From contig CP189843.1 in NCBI GenBank assembly GCA_050262155.1, forward strand, positions 1-64,000: a stretch of 64,000 nucleotides of DNA, in the 5' to 3' direction. Positions 26,777 to 35,873 of this stretch are shown piece by piece; the first letter of the stretch is position 1, and each line of letters opens with the position of its first letter. The stretch is from Parvimonas sp000223315. Its GTDB lineage: Bacteria; Bacillota; Clostridia; Tissierellales; Peptoniphilaceae. Made by a program: the position numbers and the translations under genes. The notes beneath the pieces were generated by a model that was given only the letters and a program-made list of their open reading frames with translations, was not told the origin of the DNA and did not search any database.

Positions 26777-26870
26777 TTTTTATTCCTCTAATTTTCAATT
26801 AATAAATTTATTCGTTTTTATTTTCCTTTAAGTATTTATCTAAGGTTTTTGTGAGTTTAAATAAAAATAA

Positions 26871-27209
26871 TTCACGTTATAGCAGTTTGTAAAGAGATAT
26901 ATCCTAACACGTCATCTCGACCGTAGTGTAACGGAGTGGAGAGATCTCACACTATTATTTGTTTACAAATAATAGTAAGTCCTGTAAAGGACTTAGAAAT
27001 AAAACAATTAGATAAAATTTGTAAATCACCTAAAGACTAATTTAGTACGAAATTTGCATATTAAATGTATCTACGATACATTTACTTTTGATTGTAAACA
27101 ATCAAAAGTATGAGATTTCTCCACTTCACTTCACTACGTTCCGTTTCGGTCGAAATGACGCATAAAGGAATAATCTTTGTTCTACAGCTAGACGTTAAAA
27201 GTAAATAAT
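26871..27209. repeat. Family 1 modular hairpin repeat, full copy I
   Basis: Runs from TTCACGTTAT to AGACGTTAAAAGTA. Stems are variants of the other copies: ACTATTATTTG with loop TTTA, and ACTTTTGATTG with loop TAAA. Both arms of each stem have changed together so pairing is kept. Confidence 0.85.
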
Positions 27210-27323
27210 CATCAAACTATTATCCTATATTTATATCATAACACAAATCTCTCAAAAAGCAATAGTTTAATTTATTAAATTCAAACAGTTTTTCTTCAAT
27301 ATTGTAATTTTATAAATATTTTG

Positions 27324-27352
27324 TTGCTTATTTCTTGAATTTATATTAAAAT
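27324..27352 (+). promoter_or_regulatory. Promoter for iscS-thiI
   Basis: TTGCTT (27324-27329) and TAAAAT (27347-27352) are 17 bases apart, 35 bases before the start codon. Confidence 0.65.
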
Positions 27353-27386
27353 ATTGATAGTGAAATGAGTTTTTTAAGGAGTTTTT

Positions 27387-28523
27387 ATGATTTATTTAGA
27401 TAATGCCGCGACTACGAAAGTTCGCGATGAAGTTATAGATATTATGGTAAAATATTTAAAAGAAAATTACGGAAATCCGTCATCTCTTTATGATTTCGGA
27501 TATTCCGTTTCAAAAGATATAAATTCTTGTAGAGAGGTTATCGCAAAACATATAAATTGCAAAGCTGAAGAGGTGTTTTTTAATTCCTGCGCAACAGAGG
27601 GTAATAATACTGCAATTTTTGGGTCTATTTCAAGTGCAAAGGGAAAAAATATTGTTTCAACGGAGATAGAACACTCTTCCGTTTTTAATGTCTATAAATT
27701 TTTAAAAGAGAAAAAAGAGATTAGATTTTTAAAATTGGATGAATTAGGCTATATCGACATTGAGAGTGTAAAAAATCTCGTAGATGAAAATACTGAAATA
27801 GTTTCAATAGCCTATGTTCATAATGAGCTTGGCATTATTCAAGATGTTGAAAGCATTGGAAAAGCTATTAAGGAAAAGAATAAGAAATGTATTTTTCATG
27901 TTGACTCTGCACAGGCTTTCGGAAAAGTAAATATTGATGTAAAAAAATCAAAGATTGATATTTTAACTTTGAGTGGACATAAAATTCACGCTCAAAAGGG
28001 AATTGGTGCAATATATGTAAATAAAAATATAAATTTAAGACCTTTTGTTTTGGGTGGAGGTCAGGAAAAAGACTTTAGATCAGGAACGGAAAATGTGGCG
28101 GGAATAATGGGTTTAAAAGTCGCTACTGAATTTATGTATGAAAATCTTGAGAATAGAAAAAAACATTTGGAAAATTTAAGAGATATTCTGATTTCAGGTA
28201 TTTCAAAAATTGAAAATCACAAATTTTTAACTACTAAAGACGGAGTTCCAAATATTGTAACAGTCGCTTTTGAAAATATCAGAAGTGAGGTGCTTTTACA
28301 TTTCTTGGAGAGTGAAAAGATTTATATTTCAACCGGTTCAGCTTGTAGTAAGGGTAAAAAGAGCAGAACTTTTGACGGGATAGGTCTTGACAACAAATAT
28401 AATGACGGAGTTGTAAGGATTTCTCTTTCCGAGTTTAATACAGAAGAAGAAATTAAAATTTTTATTGAAAATTTAGAAAAGTATGTAAATGAAATTAGAA
28501 TGATTATGAAAAGAGGAAGATAA
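27387..28523 (+). CDS. Cysteine desulfurase (NifS/IscS family)
   Basis: PLP enzyme that removes sulfur from cysteine as a protein-bound persulfide. The N-terminus MIYLDNAATTKV is the family hallmark. The PLP-binding Lys lies in LSGHKIHAQKG (about 198-208), and the sulfur-carrying Cys in STGSACSKGK (about 319). The length of 378 residues fits. It is directly coupled to thiI (1-base overlap), the NifZ-ThiI arrangement of Firmicutes, so its main role is probably sulfur delivery for tRNA 4-thiouridine. Confidence 0.94.
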   Translation: MIYLDNAATTKVRDEVIDIMVKYLKENYGNPSSLYDFGYSVSKDINSCREVIAKHINCKAEEVFFNSCATEGNNTAIFGSISSAKGKNIVSTEIEHSSVFNVYKFLKEKKEIRFLKLDELGYIDIESVKNLVDENTEIVSIAYVHNELGIIQDVESIGKAIKEKNKKCIFHVDSAQAFGKVNIDVKKSKIDILTLSGHKIHAQKGIGAIYVNKNINLRPFVLGGGQEKDFRSGTENVAGIMGLKVATEFMYENLENRKKHLENLRDILISGISKIENHKFLTTKDGVPNIVTVAFENIRSEVLLHFLESEKIYISTGSACSKGKKSRTFDGIGLDNKYNDGVVRISLSEFNTEEEIKIFIENLEKYVNEIRMIMKRGR

Positions 28524-29695
28524 TGGATTATTTAATCAGTGTTAGCTTTGGAGAGTTGACTTTAAAAGGAGATAATAGAAAAGATTTTGAAAATAGAATA
28601 ATAAGAAAGATAAAAAAGGCGATAGCAGATTTTGAAGTTGAAGAATTTTACAAGGAGCAGGGAAAAGTCTATATAAAGGCAGATAGAGAGCTTTTTGACG
28701 AAATGATTGAACAAATAAAAAAGGTTTTTGGAATTTTTTATATCTGTGAAGTTTTAAGAACTGAAAAAAAGCTTGAAAATATAAGAGAGGCGACAAGAGT
28801 TTTAGTGAGTGATTTAGGAATAAATGAAGAAAAGACTTTTAAAGTTTTTGTAAATAGAGTTGATAAGAAATTTACTCCAAAATCTCCTGAACTTTCAAGA
28901 GAGCTTGGAGGAGTTGTACTTAGAAATTTTGGAAATCTTTTAAAGGTTGATGTTCATAATCCACAAATGCCAATTTTCGTAGATGTTAAAGAATATGTTT
29001 ATGTCTATGTAAAGAGATATAAGGGCTTTGGTGGGCTTCCAATAGGCTCAAGTGGAAGAGGACTTTTGCTTCTTTCAGGTGGAATCGACAGCCCCGTTGC
29101 TGGTTTTGTTATGGGTAAAAGAGGTATGGAAATTGGAGCAATACATTTTCATTCCTATCCTTTTACAAGTGAAAGAGGAGAGGAAAAAGTTAAAGACCTT
29201 GCAAAAATACTTTCAAATTATGTTGGAAAATTTACAATGACAAGCATAAATCTTTTACCTATTCAAAAGGAAATTGCTAGTAAATGCCCTGAAAAAGAAA
29301 TTACTATTCTAGGCAGAATTTTTATGATGAAAATTGCTGAAAAACTTGCTATTAAACAAAATTATCATGCATTAATTACAGGAGAAAGTCTTGGACAGGT
29401 TGCAAGTCAAACTATTCAAGGAATTACAGTTGTGGATAAATCTACTGAAATTTCAATTTTAAGACCTTTAATTGCAATGGATAAAACTGAAATCATTGAC
29501 ATTGCAAGAATGATTGACACTTATGAAACTAGTATCTTACCTTTTGAGGATTGTTGTACCGTGTTTTTACCAAAACATCCGGTAACAAAACCGAAGATTG
29601 AAGATATAAATAACAGTTTATCTCTTTTAGATGTGGATAGACTTATTGATGAAGCATTGGCTAATAAAAAAGTGTATGAAATAAATGAACAATAA
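28523..29695 (+). CDS. thiI: tRNA 4-thiouridine synthetase ThiI
   Basis: ATP-dependent tRNA sulfurtransferase, 390 residues. An N-terminal ferredoxin-like and THUMP region (about 1-165) precedes the PP-loop pyrophosphatase motif LSGGIDSPVAG (near 180). There is no C-terminal rhodanese domain, the usual state in Firmicutes, so sulfur must come straight from the upstream desulfurase. The ATG overlaps the iscS stop. No terminator is evident before the lipoprotein cluster. Confidence 0.95.
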   Translation: MDYLISVSFGELTLKGDNRKDFENRIIRKIKKAIADFEVEEFYKEQGKVYIKADRELFDEMIEQIKKVFGIFYICEVLRTEKKLENIREATRVLVSDLGINEEKTFKVFVNRVDKKFTPKSPELSRELGGVVLRNFGNLLKVDVHNPQMPIFVDVKEYVYVYVKRYKGFGGLPIGSSGRGLLLLSGGIDSPVAGFVMGKRGMEIGAIHFHSYPFTSERGEEKVKDLAKILSNYVGKFTMTSINLLPIQKEIASKCPEKEITILGRIFMMKIAEKLAIKQNYHALITGESLGQVASQTIQGITVVDKSTEISILRPLIAMDKTEIIDIARMIDTYETSILPFEDCCTVFLPKHPVTKPKIEDINNSLSLLDVDRLIDEALANKKVYEINEQ

Positions 29696-29800
29696 TACAA
29701 AGAGATTTTTCAGCTTTTAAAGTTTAAATTTGTTGTTACAGCTTTACTTTTTATTATAAAAGTATTAAAATATAGTTAGATATTTATTTGGAGGGTTTTT

Positions 29801-30598
29801 ATGAAAAGAATTAAAAGATTTTTAATGGCTCTTGCTCTTTTTTCACTTTCTATTACATCAGTAGGCTGTTCATCAAATGGTGGTGGAAAACTAAGTAATG
29901 AAGAAATAGTTAAGAAAATTGATGAAGCTTCAAAATCAGTAAAGAGCTCAAAAGCAAATGTTGAAAGTAAAGTAAGTTTTAATCTTGGTGGAAAAGATTA
30001 TGTTACATCTGTAACAATGGAAGCAGAGGCAATTTCAGAACCGTTGACAGTAAAAATTACCGGAAAAACAGAAACTCTTGGACAAAGTTTTGATATGAAT
30101 ATGTACATTACTGAAGAAAATATGTATATTCAAAATATGTTAACTAAAGAGTGGATGCATGTTAAAGATGAAAATCTTAAAAAAACATTGGAAGGACGTA
30201 AAAATTCAGCTAATTTCAATGATTCATTAGCACTTTTAAATGCAATGCAAAAAAATATAAAAGTAGAAGAAAAGGGTTCAAATTACGAAGCTACTTATTC
30301 AGGAATTGACGATTCAGCTAAAGAAGCCTTGAAGAAAATGATGGTTTCAAGTCAACCGGATGCAGCAAAAGCACTTAAGAATATGGAAATAGAAAAGCTG
30401 GATATCAAATATGTTATAGATAAAAAGACATTTTATCCAACAGAATGTGAAATTAAAACAGGAATGAAAGTTTCAGAAGCCGGTCAAACTATATCATTTG
30501 ATATGGAAATGAAAATCAAGTATTCTGATATAAATCAAGTTAAGGAAATAGTAATTCCTGATGAAGTTAAAAATGCAAAAGACTATAAAGCTAATTAA
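29801..30598 (+). CDS. Lipoprotein, tandem paralogue 1 (DUF6612-like)
   Basis: A 265-residue predicted lipoprotein. A signal peptide ends in the lipobox SVGC (Cys24), after which the mature part is about 240 residues. The fold looks like the LolA/LppX-type half-barrel family annotated DUF6612, based on the pattern MYITEENMYIQN...KEWMHV and YVIDKKTFYPTECEIK; this is recalled, not searched. It is the first of four adjacent paralogues. Function unknown; lipid or small hydrophobic ligand binding is only a guess. GGAGG precedes the ATG. Confidence 0.85.
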   Translation: MKRIKRFLMALALFSLSITSVGCSSNGGGKLSNEEIVKKIDEASKSVKSSKANVESKVSFNLGGKDYVTSVTMEAEAISEPLTVKITGKTETLGQSFDMNMYITEENMYIQNMLTKEWMHVKDENLKKTLEGRKNSANFNDSLALLNAMQKNIKVEEKGSNYEATYSGIDDSAKEALKKMMVSSQPDAAKALKNMEIEKLDIKYVIDKKTFYPTECEIKTGMKVSEAGQTISFDMEMKIKYSDINQVKEIVIPDEVKNAKDYKAN

Positions 30599-30607
30599 AG
30601 AAATTTT

Positions 30608-30643
30608 AATGCAGATAAATGAAAGTTTATCTGCATTTTTTTT
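30608..30643 (+). terminator. Terminator after lipoprotein paralogue 1
   Basis: AATGCAGATAAA pairs with TTTATCTGCATT across TGAAAG, followed by a T run. The same AATGCAGA stem recurs at 32415 and 33888. Confidence 0.92.
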
Positions 30644-30715
30644 GAATATTTTAAGTCTTTACTTTTTTAAAAAAATATATTAATATATACTTACACATTG
30701 ATTTAGGGGGTTATT

Positions 30716-31558
30716 ATGAAAAAAATAAAAAAAATATTAATGGCTCTTGCTATTTGCTCAGTTTCTTTTATAGCAGTAGGCTGTTCATCAAAAAGTGATA
30801 ATAACAATAATAACAATAATAATACAAATAATAATCAAAAAAAAGAAAATACAATATCAGCTGAAGAACTTTCAAATAAAATTTTAGAAGCTTCAAAAGC
30901 AGTAAAAAGCACAAAAGTTAAAGTTCAAAGCAAAGTAAAAAGTGATATTTTTGGAAAAGGAGCAACTTGTAATTCAGAAATTGAATCAACAATTTCATTA
31001 GAACCACTTGTAGTTAAATTAGAAGGAAAGACTACTATAGTTGGTCAACGAACTAGTGGATACAATATGTATTTTAATGAAGAAGATATGTATTTTCAAT
31101 CATCATTTGATAAAAAATGGTATAAAATTAAAAATGGAAATTTCAAAAATGTTTTCGGAAAACAAAAAGATGTTGGAAATTTAGCGACTATTCCTGAATT
31201 AATTAAAGCTGTAGAAAAAAATATTTCAATAGTTGAAGAGGGTTCAAACTATGTAGTTACTTATTCCGGAAAGGGCGAAACAGCTAAACAAGTACTTGAA
31301 AAAGCATCACTTTCAATTCAACCTACTTTGGCAAAGTCATTTGAAAATATGACTCTTGAAAATTATGAAGTAAAATATATAATTGATAAAACTACATTTT
31401 ATCCGGTAGATTGTGAGATAAAGATAAAAGCTACTGTTAAACAAGAGCAAGGTTCTGTGTCATTTGATTCAGAAACGAAATTAACTTATTCTGATATAAA
31501 TAAAGTTGAACCGATAAAAATACCGGATGAAGTTAAAAATGCTCCGGAAATGAAATAA
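30716..31558 (+). CDS. Lipoprotein, tandem paralogue 2 (DUF6612-like)
   Basis: A 280-residue paralogue with lipobox AVGC. A low-complexity Asn linker (KSDNNNN and onward, about 26-45) separates the lipid anchor from the folded part and is not in the others. Shared motifs are MYFNEEDMYFQS, TYSG and YIIDKTTFYPVDCEIK. The 40 bases before its start resemble those before paralogue 3, including TTACACATTGA, so the upstream region was duplicated with the gene. Confidence 0.85.
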   Translation: MKKIKKILMALAICSVSFIAVGCSSKSDNNNNNNNNTNNNQKKENTISAEELSNKILEASKAVKSTKVKVQSKVKSDIFGKGATCNSEIESTISLEPLVVKLEGKTTIVGQRTSGYNMYFNEEDMYFQSSFDKKWYKIKNGNFKNVFGKQKDVGNLATIPELIKAVEKNISIVEEGSNYVVTYSGKGETAKQVLEKASLSIQPTLAKSFENMTLENYEVKYIIDKTTFYPVDCEIKIKATVKQEQGSVSFDSETKLTYSDINKVEPIKIPDEVKNAPEMK

Positions 31559-31614
31559 AAAGGCAATTAAAAATATATTACTATATAGTTACACATTGAC
31601 TAAGGAGGTTAATT

Positions 31615-32388
31615 ATGAAAAAATTACAAAGAATATTAATGGCTCTTGCTCTTTGTTCTCTTTCTATTGGAGCAGTAGGCTGTTCATCAAATAGTAAGAT
31701 GAGTAATGAAGAAATTGTCAAGAAGATTGACGAATCTTCGAAATCGGTAAAGAGTTCGAAGTCAAAAGTGGAAAGTAAATTAAGTGTTAATCTTTCAGGT
31801 AAAAGCATAGTTACAACTGTTACAATGGACGCAGAAGCTACTGAAAATCCATTTGTCGTAAAAATAGATGGAAAAGTAGAAACAGGCGGGAAAAGCAGAG
31901 ATATTAATATGTATATGCTGGGAGAAAAGATATATATAAAAAATATTTACAATCAGTGGGTACCTGCTAAAGATGCAAATTTAAGAAAAGCATTTGAAGA
32001 CAGAAAAAATACTGCTAATTTTAATAATATGATAGAACTTCTAAAATCTGTTGAAAAGAATTTGAAGGTAGAAGAAAAGGGTTCAAATTATGAAATTACT
32101 TATTCAGGAACGGATGCTTCAGCTAAAGAATCCTTGAAAAAAGCTATAATTTCAACTCAACAAAACTCAGAAAAAATTCTTAAAAATATGGAAATTGAAA
32201 AACTTGAAATAAAATACCTAATTGATAAAAAGACATTTTATCCAACAGACTGTGAAATAAAGTCAACAGTTAAGGTTTCGCAAGGAACCAAAGAAATATC
32301 CTTTGATATGGATATAAAAGCAAATTATTTCGACATCAATCAAGTTAAAGAAATAGCAATTCCTGATGAAGTAAAAAATGCAAAATAA
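31615..32388 (+). CDS. Lipoprotein, tandem paralogue 3 (DUF6612-like)
   Basis: A 257-residue paralogue closest to paralogue 1 (both start the mature part with SNEEIVKKIDE, followed by SSKSVKSSK or ASKSVKSSK). The lipobox is AVGC. TTACACATTGACTAAGGAGG lies upstream, shared with paralogue 2. No terminator separates it from paralogue 2, so these two may be cotranscribed. Function unknown. Confidence 0.85.
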   Translation: MKKLQRILMALALCSLSIGAVGCSSNSKMSNEEIVKKIDESSKSVKSSKSKVESKLSVNLSGKSIVTTVTMDAEATENPFVVKIDGKVETGGKSRDINMYMLGEKIYIKNIYNQWVPAKDANLRKAFEDRKNTANFNNMIELLKSVEKNLKVEEKGSNYEITYSGTDASAKESLKKAIISTQQNSEKILKNMEIEKLEIKYLIDKKTFYPTDCEIKSTVKVSQGTKEISFDMDIKANYFDINQVKEIAIPDEVKNAK

Positions 32389-32412
32389 TTGAAGAAAATA
32401 GAGAAAAATAAT

Positions 32413-32440
32413 TTAATGCAGACTAAATGTCTGCATTTTT
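32413..32440 (+). terminator. Terminator after lipoprotein paralogue 3
   Basis: AATGCAGAC pairs with GTCTGCATT across TAAAT, followed by TTT. Confidence 0.88.
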
Positions 32441-32513
32441 GCTTCAAAACTTATATTTACATTTTATTAAAGATATATTAAAATGTAATTAGCATTTTTT
32501 TTGGAGGTGTGAT

Positions 32514-33329
32514 ATGAAGATAATACAAAAAATTCTAGTATTTTTAACTATTTTTTCGTTTTTTATTATAGCAGTAGGTTGTTCGTTTAATAGAGATAAT
32601 ACTGTAAATGAAGATTTAATTAATAAAATTAGTAATGCCACAAAATCAATAAAAAGTACAAATGCAAAAATAGAAACTAAACTAAATTTCACAAATCCGG
32701 ATCAAAATGTAAAGGCAATTATAACTTTAAACAGCTCCATAACTACAAATCCTTCCATTGTAAAAATTAGTCGTAATGAAGAAAGAAATGGACAAAAGGT
32801 AGATAATATATTTTATATTACAGACGATACGGTTTATATAGAAGATGTAAAAACTAACACTTGGAAGAAGGTTATAAACGAAAAGTTTAGACAATCGTAT
32901 AACCGTAGAATAAGCCTTACAAACTTTGAAAGTGTAACAGAATTTTTAAACTCCATTAAAAATAAAATGAAAGTGTCTGAACAGGACTTGTTTTATGAAG
33001 TTAATTATTCAGGAAGTGAACTTTCTGTTAAAGAAGTCTTGGCAAAAATTACAACCTTGATTCAACCGGATATAGATAGATTAATAAAACAGCTATTGCC
33101 TGAAAAAATTGAAGTAAAATATATAATTGATAAAAAGACATTTTTACCGATAGAATGTGAAATAAAAGCCAAATTTGCATATTTTAAAGATGGAAAAAGA
33201 GTTGAGGCAATATCTTTGGATGAAGAAATTATAATAAAATATTCTGAAATCAATGAAGTTGAAGAAATAATAATACCTGATGAGGCTAAAGACGGAAAAT
33301 TTATAGAAGATGAACTATCTTATAATTAA
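32514..33329 (+). CDS. Lipoprotein, tandem paralogue 4 (divergent)
   Basis: A 271-residue member of the same family and the most diverged. The lipobox is AVGC, followed by SFNRDN instead of CSS-type starts. The conserved core (FYITDDTVYIEDV, NYSGSE, YIIDKKTFLPIECEIK) is kept. It is followed 18 bases later by a membrane protein gene, with which it probably forms an operon up to the terminator at 33885. Confidence 0.83.
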   Translation: MKIIQKILVFLTIFSFFIIAVGCSFNRDNTVNEDLINKISNATKSIKSTNAKIETKLNFTNPDQNVKAIITLNSSITTNPSIVKISRNEERNGQKVDNIFYITDDTVYIEDVKTNTWKKVINEKFRQSYNRRISLTNFESVTEFLNSIKNKMKVSEQDLFYEVNYSGSELSVKEVLAKITTLIQPDIDRLIKQLLPEKIEVKYIIDKKTFLPIECEIKAKFAYFKDGKRVEAISLDEEIIIKYSEINEVEEIIIPDEAKDGKFIEDELSYN

Positions 33330-33347
33330 CGATTGGACATTTAAGGA

Positions 33348-33860
33348 GTGAAAATTATGGAAATAGCAGAGGGCATTATAAAAGCTATAGTTTTAGTTAT
33401 TTTAGTAGTTATTTTGATGTTTTTGGCAAAAGAATCTACAGTTGAAAATAAATTTACAATGAAAAAATATATAAAATGGATTTTTCTTATAGAAATCATC
33501 TTAATTGTTTATGTAACATTAATGCGATTATATTTTGAATACAGTTTTCTTTCATATACATTTGTTATTGGAATAATCATATCAGTAACTATGGCATATC
33601 GACTTATGGTTTATATTAGAGAGATGGCTTGGCTATGGTTTTTTAAAAAATATGGAGATTATAGTAAAGGAAAAAATCTATTATACTACTTTAAATATCA
33701 TCTTTACAGTCTCTTTTTTGGAGAAAAAGGAGATCATTACCTTATTTTTGGATTTGTTGAGATAATACTTATACTATTTCCAATGGTAATATTGTCTAAT
33801 TTACTAGCTTTTCTAATATCAAATTTAATTTTAGGAAACGGCTGGAGTATTGTTATATAA
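33348..33860 (+). CDS. Integral membrane protein of unknown function
   Basis: A 170-residue protein with four to five hydrophobic segments (about 10-27, 43-62, 68-90, 132-150 and 148-165) and a conserved-looking cytoplasmic loop WLWFFKKYGDYSKGKN. TAAGGAG precedes the ATG. Its place directly after the fourth lipoprotein suggests cotranscription. I do not recognise the family. Confidence 0.72.
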   Translation: MKIMEIAEGIIKAIVLVILVVILMFLAKESTVENKFTMKKYIKWIFLIEIILIVYVTLMRLYFEYSFLSYTFVIGIIISVTMAYRLMVYIREMAWLWFFKKYGDYSKGKNLLYYFKYHLYSLFFGEKGDHYLIFGFVEIILILFPMVILSNLLAFLISNLILGNGWSIVI

Positions 33861-33884
33861 ATAGGAAAATTAAGCAAACAACAA

Positions 33885-33917
33885 AAAATGCAGATAAATA
33901 TTATCTGCATTTTTTAA
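33885..33917. terminator. Bidirectional terminator between convergent genes
   Basis: AAAATGCAGATAA pairs with TTATCTGCATTTT across ATA, with A and T runs on either side. It serves the lipoprotein operon on the plus strand and the ABC operon on the minus strand. Confidence 0.92.
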
Positions 33918-33927
33918 TAATTAATTA

Positions 33928-34662
33928 CTATTTTATATCTTGTTGTTTGAAGATATAGATGCTTAAAAGTGAGCAAACTACAATCCATACAAACATTGAA
34001 ATTATAAAAGTTGTCGTTGATTTTGATGATGCTCCTGATGATGTAATAGTTGATACAAAAGTAGGGGAAAATTTTCCTAGATTTTTTATTTTAAAAATTA
34101 TTTGAGCTAAGTTAATGAATAATTCTCCAAATAAAGTAAAAACTATTGAAATTGCAATAGCAGCTCCTGAACTCTTTACTAAAAAGCTAATTAAAGTAGC
34201 GATTGAGGCAAAGGCACAAAGCGCAATAATTGCAATTCCTGTTAATTTCATTAGTTCTACAAAATCTTTTGATTTTATTGAAGTTTTAGAGAATAATATT
34301 AATACTATTAATCCTGCAATTACTGAACAAATCATAAAAAGAATAGCCAAAACGAAATTCCAAATCAATTTTGAAATTACTATTTCTTCTCTTTTAATTC
34401 CTTTAGATGCAATATTTTTAATAGTTCCTGTTTTAAAGTCATTTCCAACAAATATACAAGGAATTATTAAAAATACTAAAGTTACAGGATTTGTAATAGA
34501 TCTATATTGTGCAAATGGAAGATTTGACATTCCTAAACTTGATGCGAAATTTATCATTACAAATAAACCGATAGTATTCATAGCTATTGCAACTAATATA
34601 CAAATCCACCAAAATTTAGTTTTTTGTAATTTATATTTATCATAATTTAAAACTCTATTCAT
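33928..34662 (-). CDS. ABC-2 type permease (BcrB-like)
   Basis: A 244-residue membrane subunit with six hydrophobic segments. The conserved region PCIFVGNDFKTGTIKNIASKGIKREEIVISKLI (about 63-95) is typical of ABC-2 permeases of the bacitracin and lantibiotic-immunity type. Its start overlaps the ATPase gene by 8 bases, with GGAGG inside the end of that gene. Together they form an exporter or immunity pump of unknown substrate. Confidence 0.87.
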   Translation of the reverse strand: MNRVLNYDKYKLQKTKFWWICILVAIAMNTIGLFVMINFASSLGMSNLPFAQYRSITNPVTLVFLIIPCIFVGNDFKTGTIKNIASKGIKREEIVISKLIWNFVLAILFMICSVIAGLIVLILFSKTSIKSKDFVELMKLTGIAIIALCAFASIATLISFLVKSSGAAIAISIVFTLFGELFINLAQIIFKIKNLGKFSPTFVSTITSSGASSKSTTTFIISMFVWIVVCSLLSIYIFKQQDIK

Positions 34663-35566
34663 GTTTACCTCCTATAAGTTCCATAAAATAATCTTCCAAA
34701 TCAATATTCTTAAATCCATAAGAAGCAGGGATTACACCCCTTGCAGTTATTTGTTTTAGAATTTCATCGGAATTTTCTTCGCCGGAGATAGTAAATTTAG
34801 ATTTTTCTCTATCTAATGAATAATTTATATTACTTTCTTTGAAAAACTCTTCTATGTTTTCAATATCAGCTTCTTTAACTTTTATTTCAAAGCCTGCTTC
34901 GGTTTTCTCATCAAGCTCTTTAGCGGTAAATTCTTTGATAAGTTTTCCGTTATCTATAACTCCATATCTTGTTGCCAATTTATGAAGTTCTCCTAAAATA
35001 TGACTTGAAATTAAAACCGTAATATTTTTTTCTTTATTCAAGCTTAAAATCAAATTTCTAATATCTCTGATTCCTTCCGGATCAAGTCCGTTAGTAGGTT
35101 CATCGAGAACTAAAAATTCAGGGTTTCCAACTAGTGCAATAGCAATTGAAAGTCTTTGCTTCATACCGAGTGAAAAATCTTTAGTTTTCTTTTTCATTGA
35201 TGAATCAAGCCCAACAGTTTTAAGTAAATCATCAATTTCTGTATTACTAAGCTTTATTCCTACAACTTTTGATTGAGCAATTATATTATCTTTAGCAGTC
35301 ATCTTTGGAAATATTGCAGGATTTTCGATAATACAACCTATTTTATCTCTTCCTTCAAGCAGATTAGTTGAACCGAAAAGTTCTACTTCACCACTATTTT
35401 TCTCACAAAGACCCAGTAAAATTCTAATTAAAGTTGTCTTACCTGCACCATTTCTTCCGATAAATCCGTAAATATCTCCGCGTTTAATATTCATATCAAC
35501 ATTATCTACTGCATAATTTTGTCCGAACATTTTAGTAAGACTCTTTACTTGTAAAATATTTTCCAT
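34655..35566 (-). CDS. ABC transporter ATP-binding protein (BcrA type)
   Basis: Cytoplasmic ATPase of 303 residues. Walker A is GRNGAGKTT, the signature LGMKQRLSIAIALVG and Walker B FLVLDEPTNGLDPEG. The C-terminal extension (about 215-300) is of the kind found in BcrA and related peptide-antibiotic exporters. AAGGAGG precedes the ATG. Transcription starts from the promoter at 35599-35627. No two-component system, which often accompanies such pumps, lies nearby. Confidence 0.9.
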   Translation of the reverse strand: MENILQVKSLTKMFGQNYAVDNVDMNIKRGDIYGFIGRNGAGKTTLIRILLGLCEKNSGEVELFGSTNLLEGRDKIGCIIENPAIFPKMTAKDNIIAQSKVVGIKLSNTEIDDLLKTVGLDSSMKKKTKDFSLGMKQRLSIAIALVGNPEFLVLDEPTNGLDPEGIRDIRNLILSLNKEKNITVLISSHILGELHKLATRYGVIDNGKLIKEFTAKELDEKTEAGFEIKVKEADIENIEEFFKESNINYSLDREKSKFTISGEENSDEILKQITARGVIPASYGFKNIDLEDYFMELIGGKHE

Positions 35567-35598
35567 AAAAAAACCTCCTTATAAAGCTTTTTTTAATT

Positions 35599-35627
35599 AT
35601 TTTAGCATAAAGAGGTTTTAATATCAA
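35599..35627 (-). promoter_or_regulatory. Promoter for the BcrAB-like operon
   Basis: On the minus strand TTGATA (35627-35622) and TAAAAT (35604-35599) are 17 bases apart. Confidence 0.7.
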
Positions 35628-35629
35628 TA

Positions 35630-35722
35630 TTATTCGTCAAAAGCTGTGTTTGTTACAGTAGCTTTGTTATTTTCAAGAAGTTTTGAGCTCATTCCCACAA
35701 ACCAAGCTAATAGTATAGGAAT
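35630..35722 (-). pseudogene. Possible gene remnant, hydrophobic C-terminal tail
   Basis: On the minus strand an open stretch encodes IPILLAWFVGMSSKLLENN and then KATVTNTAFDE before TAA at 35632-35630. An in-frame stop lies just upstream. The composition (a membrane-like segment followed by a polar tail) suggests the 3' end of a lost gene upstream of the ABC operon. It could be chance. Confidence 0.35.
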
Positions 35723-35813
35723 TTCTTAACTAAGACTCAAACTGTAAAGGGAATATTTATAATCAAGTTTATGAAAAGTGGTAAATTTACTGTATTAAAA
35801 ATATGAATATTTG

Positions 35814-35842
35814 TTGATTTTATTTATAATAAATGTTAGAAT
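35814..35842 (+). promoter_or_regulatory. Promoter for the Crp-family gene
   Basis: TTGATT (35814-35819) and TAGAAT (35837-35842) are 17 bases apart. The other 200 bases of the 35567-35873 gap hold only the minus-strand promoter and the possible remnant. Confidence 0.65.
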
Positions 35843-35873
35843 AAAAATTACAAAATGGTTTAAGGAGGTTTAA

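Noticed and set aside
34115..34645. 176-codon plus-strand frame opposite the BcrB-like permease
   Set aside because: It is antisense to a well-supported membrane protein; its composition mirrors the hydrophobic codons of the other strand and it lacks a ribosome binding site.
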